A DNA stretch of 64,000 nt, taken from Sulfopaludibacter sp035606355. Lineage in GTDB: Bacteria > Acidobacteriota > Terriglobia > Bryobacterales > Bryobacteraceae. The stretch spans positions 21,377-85,376 of the forward strand of contig DATNFO010000047.1 in the NCBI GenBank assembly GCA_035606355.1, read 5' to 3'. How positions within the stretch are numbered: position 1 is the first letter of the stretch; every line of letters begins with the position of its first letter. The translations under genes and the position numbers were made by a program. Positions 50,006-58,108 of this stretch are shown here, piece after piece. Below the pieces are notes generated by a model, which made no database searches, had not been told where the DNA came from, and saw only the letters and a program-made list of their open reading frames with translations.

Positions 50006-52633
50006 TTAGACGTTAACAGGAATGAGCTTCGTCAGTGCGAGCCCTCCCTTTGGATCTTTATCGACCAGGACCGTGTCTCCTTCGATGAAGTCTCCGTTCA
50101 GGAGCTTCAGGGCGAGCGGATCCTGGATGAGACGCTGTATGGTCCTTCGCATCGGGCGTGCTCCGTATTGCGGATCGAAGCCTTCGTCGATCAGAAGGTC
50201 TTTGGCGTCCGCCGTTACTTCCAGGCGGATGCGGCGATCCTTGAGGAGCCGGCCCACGTTGGCGATCTGTATTTCCACGATATCCATCAGGTTTTCGCGC
50301 GAGAGCGTATTGAAGACGATGATGTCGTCCACGCGGTTCAGGAACTCCGGGCGGAAGTGCTGGCGCAGCGCATCAAGAAGCCGCTGCCGCGTATCGTCGG
50401 TCCGGGTATCCTTTGCATGGACACTGAAGCCGATGCGGTTCTTCTCCACCATTCCGGTTCCTATGTTGCTGGTCATGACGATCACGGTGTTTTTGAAACT
50501 GACCGTGCGGCCCTGGCCATCCGTAAGGCGCCCGTCGTCGAGGATCTGCAGGAGCATGTTGAATACCTCGGGATGCGCTTTTTCGATTTCATCGAACAGC
50601 ACCACACTATAAGGACGGCGGCGGACCTGTTCGGTGAGTTGTCCGCCCTCTTCATAGCCGACATAACCCGGAGGCGAGCCGACCATGCGGCTGACGGCGT
50701 GCTTCTCCATGTACTCGCTCATATCGACGCGGATCATGGCTTTCTCGTCATCGAAGAGGTAGCCGGCGAGCGCGCGAACCAGTTCCGTCTTCCCTACCCC
50801 GGTGGGTCCCAGGAAAATGAAGCTGCCGATGGGCCGGTTGGGATCGCTGAGGCCGGCGCGGTTGCGCAGAATGGCGTTGGAGACGAGGCGGACGGCTTCG
50901 TCCTGGCCGATGACGCGGTCTTTCAACCGTTCGGGCATGTGGACAAGCTTCTGAATTTCGCCTTCCATCATGCGCGTGACCGGAATGCCGGTCCACTTGG
51001 CCACGATGCGTGCGATATCGTCTTCGCCGATCTCCTCTTTGAGAATGGCGTTTTCCTTAACCGCTTCGAGCTCGTGCTCAGCGGCCTGTATGTCTTTTTC
51101 GAGTTGCGCAAGACGGCCGTAGCGGAGTTGGGCGGCTTTCTCCCAATCGCCCGCCCGGCTGGCTTTTTCCTCTTCCTGCCGCGCGGAGTCCTGCTCTTCT
51201 TTCAGGCGGCGTACGCGCATGATGGCGGCTTTTTCGCGATTCCACCGCTCTTTGAGAGTGGCTGCTTCACCGCGAATCTGTTCGAGCTCGTTTTCGACGG
51301 TGCGCAGACGCTCGTGACTAGCGTTGTCGTTCTCTTTACTAAGCGCCTGGCGTTCGATTTCCAGGTGCGAAATCCGCCGTTCCAGGTCGTCGACTTCAAT
51401 CGGCATGGAGCCGATCTGCAGGCGCAAGGCGGAACCGGCCTCGTCGATGAGGTCAATGGCCTTATCGGGCAGGAAGCGGTCGGCAATGTAGCGGCTGGAG
51501 AGCACGGCGGCGGCGATGATCGCCGAATCCTTGATGCGTACGCCGTGGTGAATTTCGAATTTCTCCTTCAGGCCGCGGAGAATAGCGATAGTGTCGTCGA
51601 TCGAGGGCTCGCCGACCATGACCGTTTGGAAGCGGCGGGCGAGAGCGGCATCTTTTTCGACGTGTTTCTTATACTCGTTGAGCGTGGTAGCGCCGATGCA
51701 GCGCAATTCGCCGCGCGCAAGGGCCGGCTTGAGCAGGTTGGCCGCGTCGATGGCGCCTTCCGCTCCGCCGGCGCCGACCAGCGTGTGCAACTCATCGATG
51801 AAGCAGATGATTTCGCCGTTCGAATCGATAATATCCTTGACCACGGCTTTCAGACGGTCTTCGAATTCGCCGCGGAACTTCGTACCGGCGATCATGGAGC
51901 CGAGGTCGATGGCGACGAGTTTCTTGCCCTGCAGCTGATCGGGAACGTCACCGCGAACGATGCGCTGGGCGAGACCCTCCACGATCGCGGTTTTGCCGAC
52001 GCCCGGCTCGCCGATGAGCACCGGGTTGTTCTTCGTGCGGCGGCTGAGCACCTGCATGACGCGGCGGATTTCTTCGTCGCGGCCGATCACCGGGTCCAGC
52101 TTGCCCTGGCGCGCGGACTCGGTCAGGTCATGCGCATAACGCTCGAGGGCCTGGTATTTGGTTTCGGGATTTTGGTCTGTAACGCGCTGCGTGCCCCGTA
52201 TGCCGACAAGGGCTTTCAAAATCGCATCGTGAGTCGCGCCGGAACGTTCCAGAAGCTGTCCGGCGGGATCGCTGCGCTCATCGGCGATCGCCAACAGCAA
52301 GTGTTCGGTCGAGACGAATTCGTCTTTGAAACGGCCGGCTTCATCGAACGCGCGCTCCAGCACCTGATTCAGCGGTTGCGAGAGATACATGCCGGGCTGC
52401 ATGCCCGCGGCTTTCGGCAACGTGCCGAGAAGCCGGGTGGCTTCGGCAACGATGGAGTCCGGCTGGACGCCGCATTTTTCCAGCACAGGGCGAACGATGC
52501 CCTCGCTCTCCTCCGCCAGGGAAATGAGCAGGTGAAGAGGAAACATCACCTGCGATTGGTTTTTCTCGGCAATGCCCTGCGTGGTTTGGAGGGCCTCTTG
52601 CGCTTTTTGGGTGAGTCTGTCCAAACGAAACAT
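50006..52633 (-). CDS. clpB: Disaggregase chaperone ClpB
   Basis: ClpB, with DnaK, dissolves heat-induced aggregates. The 875-residue protein has an N-domain (about 1-145), a first AAA+ module with Walker A GEPGVGKT and Walker B CFIDELHTLVGAGG, the coiled-coil M-domain (LEIERQALSKENDNASHERLRTVENELEQ..., about 410-530) that distinguishes ClpB from ClpA/ClpC, and a second module with GPTGVGKT and VVLFDEIEKAHPEVF. The C-terminus is typical. ATG 52633 (MFRLDRLTQKAQEAL) is preferred over 52669 because the family begins there. A reverse-strand frame of similar length in this interval is a coding shadow. Its stress promoter was not pinpointed; the small-heat-shock gene lies just upstream on the same strand. 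Confidence 0.97.
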   Translation of the reverse strand: MFRLDRLTQKAQEALQTTQGIAEKNQSQVMFPLHLLISLAEESEGIVRPVLEKCGVQPDSIVAEATRLLGTLPKAAGMQPGMYLSQPLNQVLERAFDEAGRFKDEFVSTEHLLLAIADERSDPAGQLLERSGATHDAILKALVGIRGTQRVTDQNPETKYQALERYAHDLTESARQGKLDPVIGRDEEIRRVMQVLSRRTKNNPVLIGEPGVGKTAIVEGLAQRIVRGDVPDQLQGKKLVAIDLGSMIAGTKFRGEFEDRLKAVVKDIIDSNGEIICFIDELHTLVGAGGAEGAIDAANLLKPALARGELRCIGATTLNEYKKHVEKDAALARRFQTVMVGEPSIDDTIAILRGLKEKFEIHHGVRIKDSAIIAAAVLSSRYIADRFLPDKAIDLIDEAGSALRLQIGSMPIEVDDLERRISHLEIERQALSKENDNASHERLRTVENELEQIRGEAATLKERWNREKAAIMRVRRLKEEQDSARQEEEKASRAGDWEKAAQLRYGRLAQLEKDIQAAEHELEAVKENAILKEEIGEDDIARIVAKWTGIPVTRMMEGEIQKLVHMPERLKDRVIGQDEAVRLVSNAILRNRAGLSDPNRPIGSFIFLGPTGVGKTELVRALAGYLFDDEKAMIRVDMSEYMEKHAVSRMVGSPPGYVGYEEGGQLTEQVRRRPYSVVLFDEIEKAHPEVFNMLLQILDDGRLTDGQGRTVSFKNTVIVMTSNIGTGMVEKNRIGFSVHAKDTRTDDTRQRLLDALRQHFRPEFLNRVDDIIVFNTLSRENLMDIVEIQIANVGRLLKDRRIRLEVTADAKDLLIDEGFDPQYGARPMRRTIQRLIQDPLALKLLNGDFIEGDTVLVDKDPKGGLALTKLIPVNV

Positions 52634-52763
52634 AGAAGGGTTCCTAAACAAGAAGGGCAGGCGGACCAAATTGGGGATCCACCTGCCCTGATTTATCCGT
52701 CAAGTTTTGGGCCATCGTACGAGCCCGGGCATTGACTGCTCGTCAGTCACCCGATTGGATGCA

Positions 52764-53189
52764 TTAGCCGGCGACTTGGATTTTCACCTGGCGCGGCTTG
52801 GCAGCTTCCTTCTTGGCAAGGGTGACAGTGAGTACGCCGTTGCGGTACTGCGCGTTGATGTTCTCGGTATCGAAGGTGTTCGGGACGGCGAAACTGCGGA
52901 CGAACTGACCGTAGCTGCGCTCGATGCGGTGATAGCCCTTCCCATCCTGCTTGTTTTCGAACTTGCGTTCACCGGCGATCGTGAGGGTCTGGTTCTCCAC
53001 GCGGACATCGATGTTGTTCTGGTCGACATCCGGGAGGTCGGCTTTCAGGACCAGTTCGTTCTCGGTTTCGAAGATATCGACAGCCGGGGTCCAGGGCCGG
53101 TTGGATTGGGGCTCGCTGAGCATCCGAGAGAAGGCGTCCTCGAAGAGGCGCAGATTGGCGAGCGGATCGAAATGGGTCAGAGAAGACAT
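52764..53189 (-). CDS. Small heat-shock protein, Hsp20/alpha-crystallin family
   Basis: This 141-residue chaperone has an alpha-crystallin domain at about 35-125: WTPAVDIFETENELVLKADL at the start, VENQTLTIAGERKF in the middle and GVLTVTLAKKE near the end, followed by the IxI-type VKIQVAG tail that binds neighbouring subunits. It would hold unfolding proteins for ClpB/DnaK. It precedes clpB on the same strand with 130 bp between, and has a strong sigma70 promoter with an overlapping inverted repeat, suggesting repressor control in unstressed cells. Confidence 0.95.
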   Translation of the reverse strand: MSSLTHFDPLANLRLFEDAFSRMLSEPQSNRPWTPAVDIFETENELVLKADLPDVDQNNIDVRVENQTLTIAGERKFENKQDGKGYHRIERSYGQFVRSFAVPNTFDTENINAQYRNGVLTVTLAKKEAAKPRQVKIQVAG

Positions 53190-53247
53190 GGTGGATTAGC
53201 TCCTTTTGGTTCAGATATTTTGGGAGGCGCTGGCCTCATCCAATTGC

Positions 53248-53277
53248 AATCATAAAATATGCGTGTATGATTGTCAA
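53248..53277 (-). promoter_or_regulatory. Hsp20 promoter with overlapping inverted repeat
   Basis: On the minus strand TTGACA (53277-53272) and TATGAT (53254-53249) are separated by exactly 17 bases. An inverted repeat AATCATA/TATGATT (53272-53266 and 53254-53248) spans the spacer and -10. It is not a CIRCE or HAIR element by sequence, so a different repressor may be involved. Confidence 0.7.
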
Positions 53278-53414
53278 GTATTTCTGAGCAGTTTTATAGC
53301 AGGTTCAACATTGCTGGTTGCCCTAGGGTGGATGTCGCTTTGAATCAGCTGCTTGCGGAGTTTCCGGTGCCCTTTGCGGCGCCGCGCCTGGAACGATTCC
53401 TGGCGTCACATCTC

Positions 53415-54041
53415 CTACCTGGAGCCGCGCAGGCCGGCGCACGCTCTGTCGAAGTCGCTGAGATCGCCCCACGAAACTACGACGGTCGCATGCTTTTCCG
53501 GCACCCCCGCTCGGGTCATCGGGTTCGGAGTCAATTTGCCGCCCGGCAGGAAATTCGTGTACATCGACTTCTGATCGTCCAAATTCAGGTCCGCGCCGCG
53601 CCAGACACCGGCAAGTCTAAACGTCCGCGGCAATTTTGGGCGTTCGGCTTCCGACAAAGTGAGTTCGACCTTAGCGCCGTTGGTCCGGAGCCACGCGCCT
53701 GACATCTGGCCACTCACCTTAAATTGGTATCGGGCACCGTCTTCCGTACAGACCTGAGCTTTCCCCGCGATTTCGCAACACGTGGTCGCCTGGTTTCTCA
53801 CGTCGAGAGTCGGAGAGAAGTTGAGTTGAAGAAACAGCCCGTAAACCACTCCGGCGGAGTCGCGCAGCCGGCCGACTCCTTTCCACTGCGCGATGGGCGT
53901 CCAGCGTCCACCCAAATGAAAGCTCACGGGAGCCGCGAGAACATAGGCAAACAGGGGGACGATGATGACGGTGGTGAAGCAGCCCCAACAGCCGGTTTTC
54001 AGCTTGCCGTCCGGGCGCGGATCCTGACCGGTGGGAGTCAT
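53415..54041 (-). CDS. Membrane-anchored protein of unknown function
   Basis: This 208-residue protein has a Cys-containing N-terminal hydrophobic segment (CWGCFTTVIIVPLFAYVLAAP, about 18-38), which may be a signal anchor. A mainly beta extracytoplasmic part follows (GVVYGLFLQLNFSP, TCCEIAGKAQVCTED, KVELTLSEAERPKLPRTFRLAGVWRG, ATVVVSWGDLSDF). No family is recognised. It is divergent from the permease gene at 54130 and 225 bases downstream of the hsp20 start. The 134 bases between 53281 and 53414 hold no gene that I can support. Confidence 0.65.
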   Translation of the reverse strand: MTPTGQDPRPDGKLKTGCWGCFTTVIIVPLFAYVLAAPVSFHLGGRWTPIAQWKGVGRLRDSAGVVYGLFLQLNFSPTLDVRNQATTCCEIAGKAQVCTEDGARYQFKVSGQMSGAWLRTNGAKVELTLSEAERPKLPRTFRLAGVWRGADLNLDDQKSMYTNFLPGGKLTPNPMTRAGVPEKHATVVVSWGDLSDFDRACAGLRGSR

Positions 54042-54081
54042 TCGTGTAATTTCCGCGGGTCCGCTTGTATTCTAATCCCGT

Positions 54082-54110
54082 TTGCGGCAGCGCCGCCGAT
54101 TGAGTACAGT
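54082..54110 (+). promoter_or_regulatory. Candidate promoter of the permease gene
   Basis: TTGCGG (54082-54087) and TACAGT (54105-54110) are 17 bases apart, each four of six to consensus, ending 20 bases before the TTG start at 54130. Confidence 0.35.
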
Positions 54111-54129
54111 ATCGTTCTAGGCATCCGCT

Positions 54130-56550
54130 TTGCTTCAGGACATTCGTTACGCCTTCCGCTCACTGCTCCGTTCGCCCGGGTTTGCAGCCGTTGTTATCGC
54201 GACGCTGTCGCTTGGCATCGGCGCCACCCTCACCATGTTGAGCCTGATGCGCGCAGTGCTCTGGCGGCCGTTGCCTTATCCGGAGCCAAACCGGATCGTC
54301 AGCATTCAAGTGGACGCTCGCAATGTCCGCAATACCGGCGCCACCAGGACAGAACTGCTCGCCCTCAGGAAGCGCAGCCGCACGCTCCAGGAAGTTTCCA
54401 CAATCGATCCGTTCGACGTGAACCTGGGGTATGCCGGTGCAATGGAGCATGTGACGGCCGCCGCGGTTTCGGACGATTTTCTCGACCTGCTCGGCGCGCG
54501 CCCCGCACGAGGCCGGATGCTGGACGGAAACGTTGACAGCGTCAACCAGCAGGCGTTCGCAGTGATGATCAGCGGCGAGTTGTGGCGCCGCCGTTTTTCC
54601 GCGGACCCGAAAATTATCGGGAAAGCCGTAACAATCGATGATCGCGAAGTGCGGATCGCGGGCGTGCTTCCTCCCTGGTTTCGCTTGTATCTACCTCCGG
54701 GCGTGTGTTCTTTGGAGCAGATTGACGTGTGGCTCCGATACCGGATCGACCCAACCGATCCGCACCGCGGCATTCCACTGATAGCGAGGCTGAGGCCGGG
54801 CGTCACGCTCCAGCGCGCGAATGCCGAGTTGCAAACGCTGGCCGGGCAATTCGAACAGGAGAATCCGGAGTTTTATTCCGGCGATAAAGGATGGCAAGCG
54901 TCGCCATCGGATCGCGGACTCGGCGCGAAGGTCAGGTTCACGGCCCGGCTCATCCACGACGATATGACCCGCGATTCGCGGCCGGCGCTCTTCCTGTTGG
55001 CAGGAGCGGTGGGGTTTGTGCTGCTGATCGCCTGCGTCAACGCCGCCAATCTGCTGCTGGCGCGGGGCTCGGCGAGGCAGCGTGAATTGGAGATCCGCAG
55101 GGCGCTGGGCGCGGATAGAATGAGGCTGGTCCGGCAGCTTCTTACCGAAAGCGTGGTGCTGGCAGCAGCGTCCGCGGCCGCCGGATTGGTCATCGCGCGT
55201 TTCGGACTCGCAGCGGTCGGGCGGCTGAGCGAATCGCACATTCCCCTGCAGTCGAGGGTCGCGATGGAGCCAGCCGTCGTGCTGCTCGCGGTGGCGCTGT
55301 GTGCGGTCACCAGCATCCTCTTCGGCTTGCTGCCGGCATGGCGGCTCGCATCCGGCAATTCGCGGCGCGAAACGGCGGGAGCGGGCGCGCGGAGGTTGCA
55401 ACGGACGCTGGTAGCGGCAGAGGTCGCGCTCTCGATTGTGCCGCTGGCGGGCGCGGGACTGATGCTGCGCTCCTTTGTAACTTTGATGCATGCCCCGCTG
55501 GGATTTAAGCCGGCGAATGTGGTGACCGCTCAGTTGCCGATCGATACCAAAAGATACCCGCGATTGGAGCAGAGGTGGGCCCTGCTGCGGGATGTGCTTG
55601 ACCGGTTGCGTGCGCTTCCCGGAGTGCAGTCGGCGAGTGCGGCGAGCCCGCTGCCGTTGGCGGGCCAGGAGCATCGCCGCGTGGGGCGTTTGGACCAGCC
55701 CGAGAATTCGCCGATGCTTGCGACCCAGCAATTCGCGCTTCCGGGTTACCTCGCCGCCATCGGCACGCCCTTGCGTGAGGGCCGCGATTTCACGGACACC
55801 GACATCACAGCGGAGCGTGCCGTGACGATTATCGATGAGGGGCTCGCCAACCGGCTTTGGCCAGAGGGAGCAATCGGCAAGCGGCTGGCCGTTTACCGGA
55901 CCGGATGGCGCAGCGAACTGGAAGTGATCGGCGTAACGGCGGCGGTGCGCGTCACGCGTGTGCGCGACGGCAATATTCCGCATTTCATGCTGCCGTATGG
56001 CACGTATCCCAGCGAAATGTCGCTGGTGATCCGGACGGGTGAGACGGCGGAAACAATGGCGCCGCCAATTCAGTCCGCGGTGGATGCGGCAGGCGGCGGA
56101 CGGGCGGCGTTCGACATACGGCCCATGAGCGACTATGTTTCAGACTCTGTGGGCGATACGCGCTTCATTCTCTTCGTGCTGGCGGCGTTCGCCGTGGCAT
56201 CCGTGGTGCTTGCGGCCGTCGGGCTCTATGGCACTCTCGCGTATCTTGCCGCGCAGCGGACCCGCGAATTCGGCATACGGCTGGCTCTCGGATCGAGCGC
56301 GCAGGCCATTGTCGCCATCGTCATCCGCGAGAGCCTGATGCTTGCCGTTGCCGGGGTCGCAGCCGGGCTGGCCGGAGTGGCCGCCGCTACCAGCACCATC
56401 CGCGGCCTGCTGTATGGAGTGCGCCCGCTCGATGGCGTGACGCTCGCGGTGGTAGTGGGTCTGGTTGCGATTGTCGCGCTGGCAGCGGCCGGTGTGCCGG
56501 CGTGGCGTGCTACGCGCGTGGATCCGCAGACGTCCCTGCGTAGCGAGTAG
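54130..56550 (+). CDS. Acidobacterial orphan ABC permease (MacB/FtsX-like, ADOP family)
   Basis: This 806-residue membrane protein has two MacB_PCD/FtsX units in tandem. It starts LQDIRYAFRSLLRSPGFAAVV with helix 1 (ATLSLGIGATLTMLSLMRAVLW), then a periplasmic domain, then FtsX helices beginning FLLAGAVGFVLLIACVNAANLLL with the conserved RGSARQRELEIRRALGA. A second periplasmic part and a final FtsX unit with RTREFGIRLALGSSAQAIV end near residue 800. This is the 'duplicated orphan permease' type common in acidobacteria, which has no adjacent ATPase gene here. It starts at TTG 54130. Substrate and partner ATPase are unknown. Confidence 0.92.
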   Translation: MLQDIRYAFRSLLRSPGFAAVVIATLSLGIGATLTMLSLMRAVLWRPLPYPEPNRIVSIQVDARNVRNTGATRTELLALRKRSRTLQEVSTIDPFDVNLGYAGAMEHVTAAAVSDDFLDLLGARPARGRMLDGNVDSVNQQAFAVMISGELWRRRFSADPKIIGKAVTIDDREVRIAGVLPPWFRLYLPPGVCSLEQIDVWLRYRIDPTDPHRGIPLIARLRPGVTLQRANAELQTLAGQFEQENPEFYSGDKGWQASPSDRGLGAKVRFTARLIHDDMTRDSRPALFLLAGAVGFVLLIACVNAANLLLARGSARQRELEIRRALGADRMRLVRQLLTESVVLAAASAAAGLVIARFGLAAVGRLSESHIPLQSRVAMEPAVVLLAVALCAVTSILFGLLPAWRLASGNSRRETAGAGARRLQRTLVAAEVALSIVPLAGAGLMLRSFVTLMHAPLGFKPANVVTAQLPIDTKRYPRLEQRWALLRDVLDRLRALPGVQSASAASPLPLAGQEHRRVGRLDQPENSPMLATQQFALPGYLAAIGTPLREGRDFTDTDITAERAVTIIDEGLANRLWPEGAIGKRLAVYRTGWRSELEVIGVTAAVRVTRVRDGNIPHFMLPYGTYPSEMSLVIRTGETAETMAPPIQSAVDAAGGGRAAFDIRPMSDYVSDSVGDTRFILFVLAAFAVASVVLAAVGLYGTLAYLAAQRTREFGIRLALGSSAQAIVAIVIRESLMLAVAGVAAGLAGVAAATSTIRGLLYGVRPLDGVTLAVVVGLVAIVALAAAGVPAWRATRVDPQTSLRSE

Positions 56551-56553
56551 CGG

Positions 56554-57129
56554 TCACGCTCGCCCGGCAAACTCTCGCGTTTCCGTCGAGACTCTCACTT
56601 TTTCGCCCTCTTTGATAAAAAGAGGAACGCGGATCTCGATGCCTGTTTCCAGCTTGGCCGGTTTCGTCACGCTGCCGCTTGATGAATCGCCGCGCACGCC
56701 CGGCTCGGTGAAGGCAACAGCCAGTTCGACGAACGGAGGCAACTCCAGCCCGATGGGGTTGCCGTTGTATTTGAGCACTTCGACCATGCAGCCTTCGATC
56801 AGGAAATCCCCCGCATTGCCGATCACATCCTCGGGCAGTGAGAGCGTCTCGAAACTCTCCTGGTCCAGGAAATAAGAACCGTCCCCGTCGCTATATAGGT
56901 AGGAAGCGGAAACGGTTTGCAGATCCGGCTCCTTGAACTTCTCGCCGGCCTTGAACGTTCGTTCGAACACAGCGTTGGTGAGCAGGTTGCGGATCTTCAA
57001 CCGCACCAGGGTCTGCCCGCCGCGCGCGGTCGGCGTGTTCACTTCTACTTCCAGGCAGGAGTACGGAGTGTTGTCAATCTCAAAACGAGTCCTTCGTTTA
57101 ACGTCAATTGCGTCGATCAATACGGCCAT
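56554..57129 (-). CDS. EF-P paralogue of EfpL (YeiP) type
   Basis: This 191-residue translation factor has three OB-like domains. The first holds the P-site loop VNTPTARGGQTLVRLKIRN, where EfpL/YeiP proteins have SPTARGAATLYKMRF and ordinary EF-P has PGKGQAF or PGNWRG-like loops. The tip residue is therefore R36 within PTARG rather than a modified Lys. The central and third domains are standard (ETLSLPEDVIGN, VELAVAFTEPGVRGDSSSG, KPAKLETGIEIRVPLFIKEGEKVRV). EfpL relieves stalling at proline motifs and was described mainly in gamma- and related proteobacteria. ATG 57129 is the start. It is divergent from the RRM gene. Whether it replaces or supplements canonical EF-P is not visible. Confidence 0.85.
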   Translation of the reverse strand: MAVLIDAIDVKRRTRFEIDNTPYSCLEVEVNTPTARGGQTLVRLKIRNLLTNAVFERTFKAGEKFKEPDLQTVSASYLYSDGDGSYFLDQESFETLSLPEDVIGNAGDFLIEGCMVEVLKYNGNPIGLELPPFVELAVAFTEPGVRGDSSSGSVTKPAKLETGIEIRVPLFIKEGEKVRVSTETREFAGRA

Positions 57130-57297
57130 CTCTCCCAAGTATAAATTGAAGGGCGAGCAGTTGCGGCAACTGTGCTACTATTGTTGTGTCTTTGCCAGTC
57201 CTGCCTATTGCGCACGTTCCCTCATCAACCGGTCCGACACACCGCCGTTGTTCGATCTTGCCCGTTTGCCGCTCTGCAAATTCAGAAAGAAGTTCAC

Positions 57298-57612
57298 TTG
57301 AAGAATATTTTTGTAGGTAATCTCAGTTTCGGAACCACCGAGGATACGGTGCGTTCCATGTTCGAGTCGTATGGCTCGGTTGACCGCGTAAACATCGTCA
57401 CGGACCGTGACACGGGGCGCGCCCGGGGCTTCGCCTTCGTCGAAATGGGCGTTGACGCCGAAGGCAACGCCGCAATCAACGGCTTAAACGGCAAAGACGT
57501 CGATGGCAGAACGCTGAACGTCAACGAAGCTCGTCCGAAAACCGAAGGCGGTGGCGGCGGGCGCGGTGGGTTTCGCGGCAACGGCGGCGGCTCGCGGCAG
57601 AGTCGCTGGTAG
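57298..57612 (+). CDS. RRM-domain RNA-binding protein
   Basis: This 104-residue protein has one RNA-recognition motif: RNP2 in KNIFVGNLSFGTTED at 2-16 and RNP1 in ARGFAFVEMG. A Gly/Arg-rich tail (EGGGGGRGGFRGNGGGSRQS) is typical of cyanobacterial and acidobacterial cold-induced RNA-binding proteins. It binds single-stranded RNA, probably as a chaperone during cold or growth-rate shifts. The TTG at 57298 is preferred because the family N-terminus KNIFVGNL begins right after it; a longer open frame upstream is non-homologous. A 10-bp hairpin separates it from infA downstream. Confidence 0.93.
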   Translation: MKNIFVGNLSFGTTEDTVRSMFESYGSVDRVNIVTDRDTGRARGFAFVEMGVDAEGNAAINGLNGKDVDGRTLNVNEARPKTEGGGGGRGGFRGNGGGSRQSRW

Positions 57613-57629
57613 CCCTGACGGATTCTGAA

Positions 57630-57654
57630 GGTGCGGCACAGAACGTGCCGCACC
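57630..57654 (+). terminator. Perfect hairpin between the RRM gene and infA
   Basis: GGTGCGGCAC (57630-57639), a five-base loop, and GTGCCGCACC (57645-57654) form a perfect 10-bp stem followed by GTGTTTG. The T run is short, so it may be a partial terminator or an RNA-processing/stability element tuning infA expression. Confidence 0.55.
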
Positions 57655-57677
57655 GTGTTTGAACGATAAGGATTCAT

Positions 57678-57896
57678 TTGCCAAAAGAAGACGCAATCGA
57701 AGTACAAGGCAAGGTGGTTGAGAAGTTTAAAGCCGGAATGTTCTCCATTGAGTTGGATGTGGGAACCACCGTCCTGGCCACGATGGCCGGCAGACTTCGT
57801 CGAAACCGAATCAAGATTATGAACGGCGACAGAGTCTCTCTGGAACTGTCACCGTACGACCTCACAAAAGGCCGCATCACGTACCGCCACCGGTAG
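57678..57896 (+). CDS. infA: Translation initiation factor IF-1
   Basis: IF-1 binds the ribosomal A site during initiation. The 72-residue protein is a single S1/OB fold of normal length: PKEDAIEVQGKVVEKFKAGMFSIEL at the start, AGRLRRNRIKIMNGDRVSLELSPYDLTKGRITYRHR at the end, matching the family's GKxRxxxIxIxxGDxVxVExSPYDLxKGRIxYR. It starts at TTG 57678, the family start. It lies 65 bases after the RRM gene. It is followed by a small basic protein gene. The gene is not in the usual ribosomal-protein operon, so it may be a stand-alone copy. Confidence 0.96.
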   Translation: MPKEDAIEVQGKVVEKFKAGMFSIELDVGTTVLATMAGRLRRNRIKIMNGDRVSLELSPYDLTKGRITYRHR

Positions 57897-57916
57897 ATCT
57901 GCTACTCTAAAACACC

Positions 57917-58054
57917 ATGTCAGCCATCAACGGAGACAAAGCGCGGTTTCACCGCGAACGCAAGAGCAAGCTCGCCCGGAGAGAACGGAGCCAGGCGTTG
58001 CGCAAGAAGATTGCTTCGCGAACTCCGGCACGGCCGGGTGGCGCGCAGCTATAG
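57917..58054 (+). CDS. Very small basic protein of unknown function
   Basis: This 45-residue protein starts MSAINGDKARFHRERKSKLA and is rich in Arg and Lys (net charge strongly positive). It has the look of a ribosome- or RNA-associated peptide; similar short frames with an xNGDKARFxRxRKxKIARR pattern are, as I recall, widespread next to unrelated genes in acidobacteria and verrucomicrobia, though I cannot verify this here. It starts 20 bases after the infA stop and may be co-transcribed. The frame is short but its composition is not random. It ends in PGGAQL. Confidence 0.6.
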   Translation: MSAINGDKARFHRERKSKLARRERSQALRKKIASRTPARPGGAQL

Positions 58055-58108
58055 CGTTGTACCGTCCGGTAAGTTCACCGGCGCTCCTCGATAAACTAAA
58101 GGGAATGC

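Noticed and set aside
50168..52735. An open frame of about 855 codons on the plus strand opposite clpB
   Set aside because: It is a coding shadow of the high-GC clpB gene; composition is atypical and it contains no recognisable domain.
53271..53702. 143-codon plus-strand frame downstream of the hsp20 promoter
   Set aside because: It begins inside the hsp20 promoter, has no ribosome-binding site and is antisense to the 53415-54041 gene.
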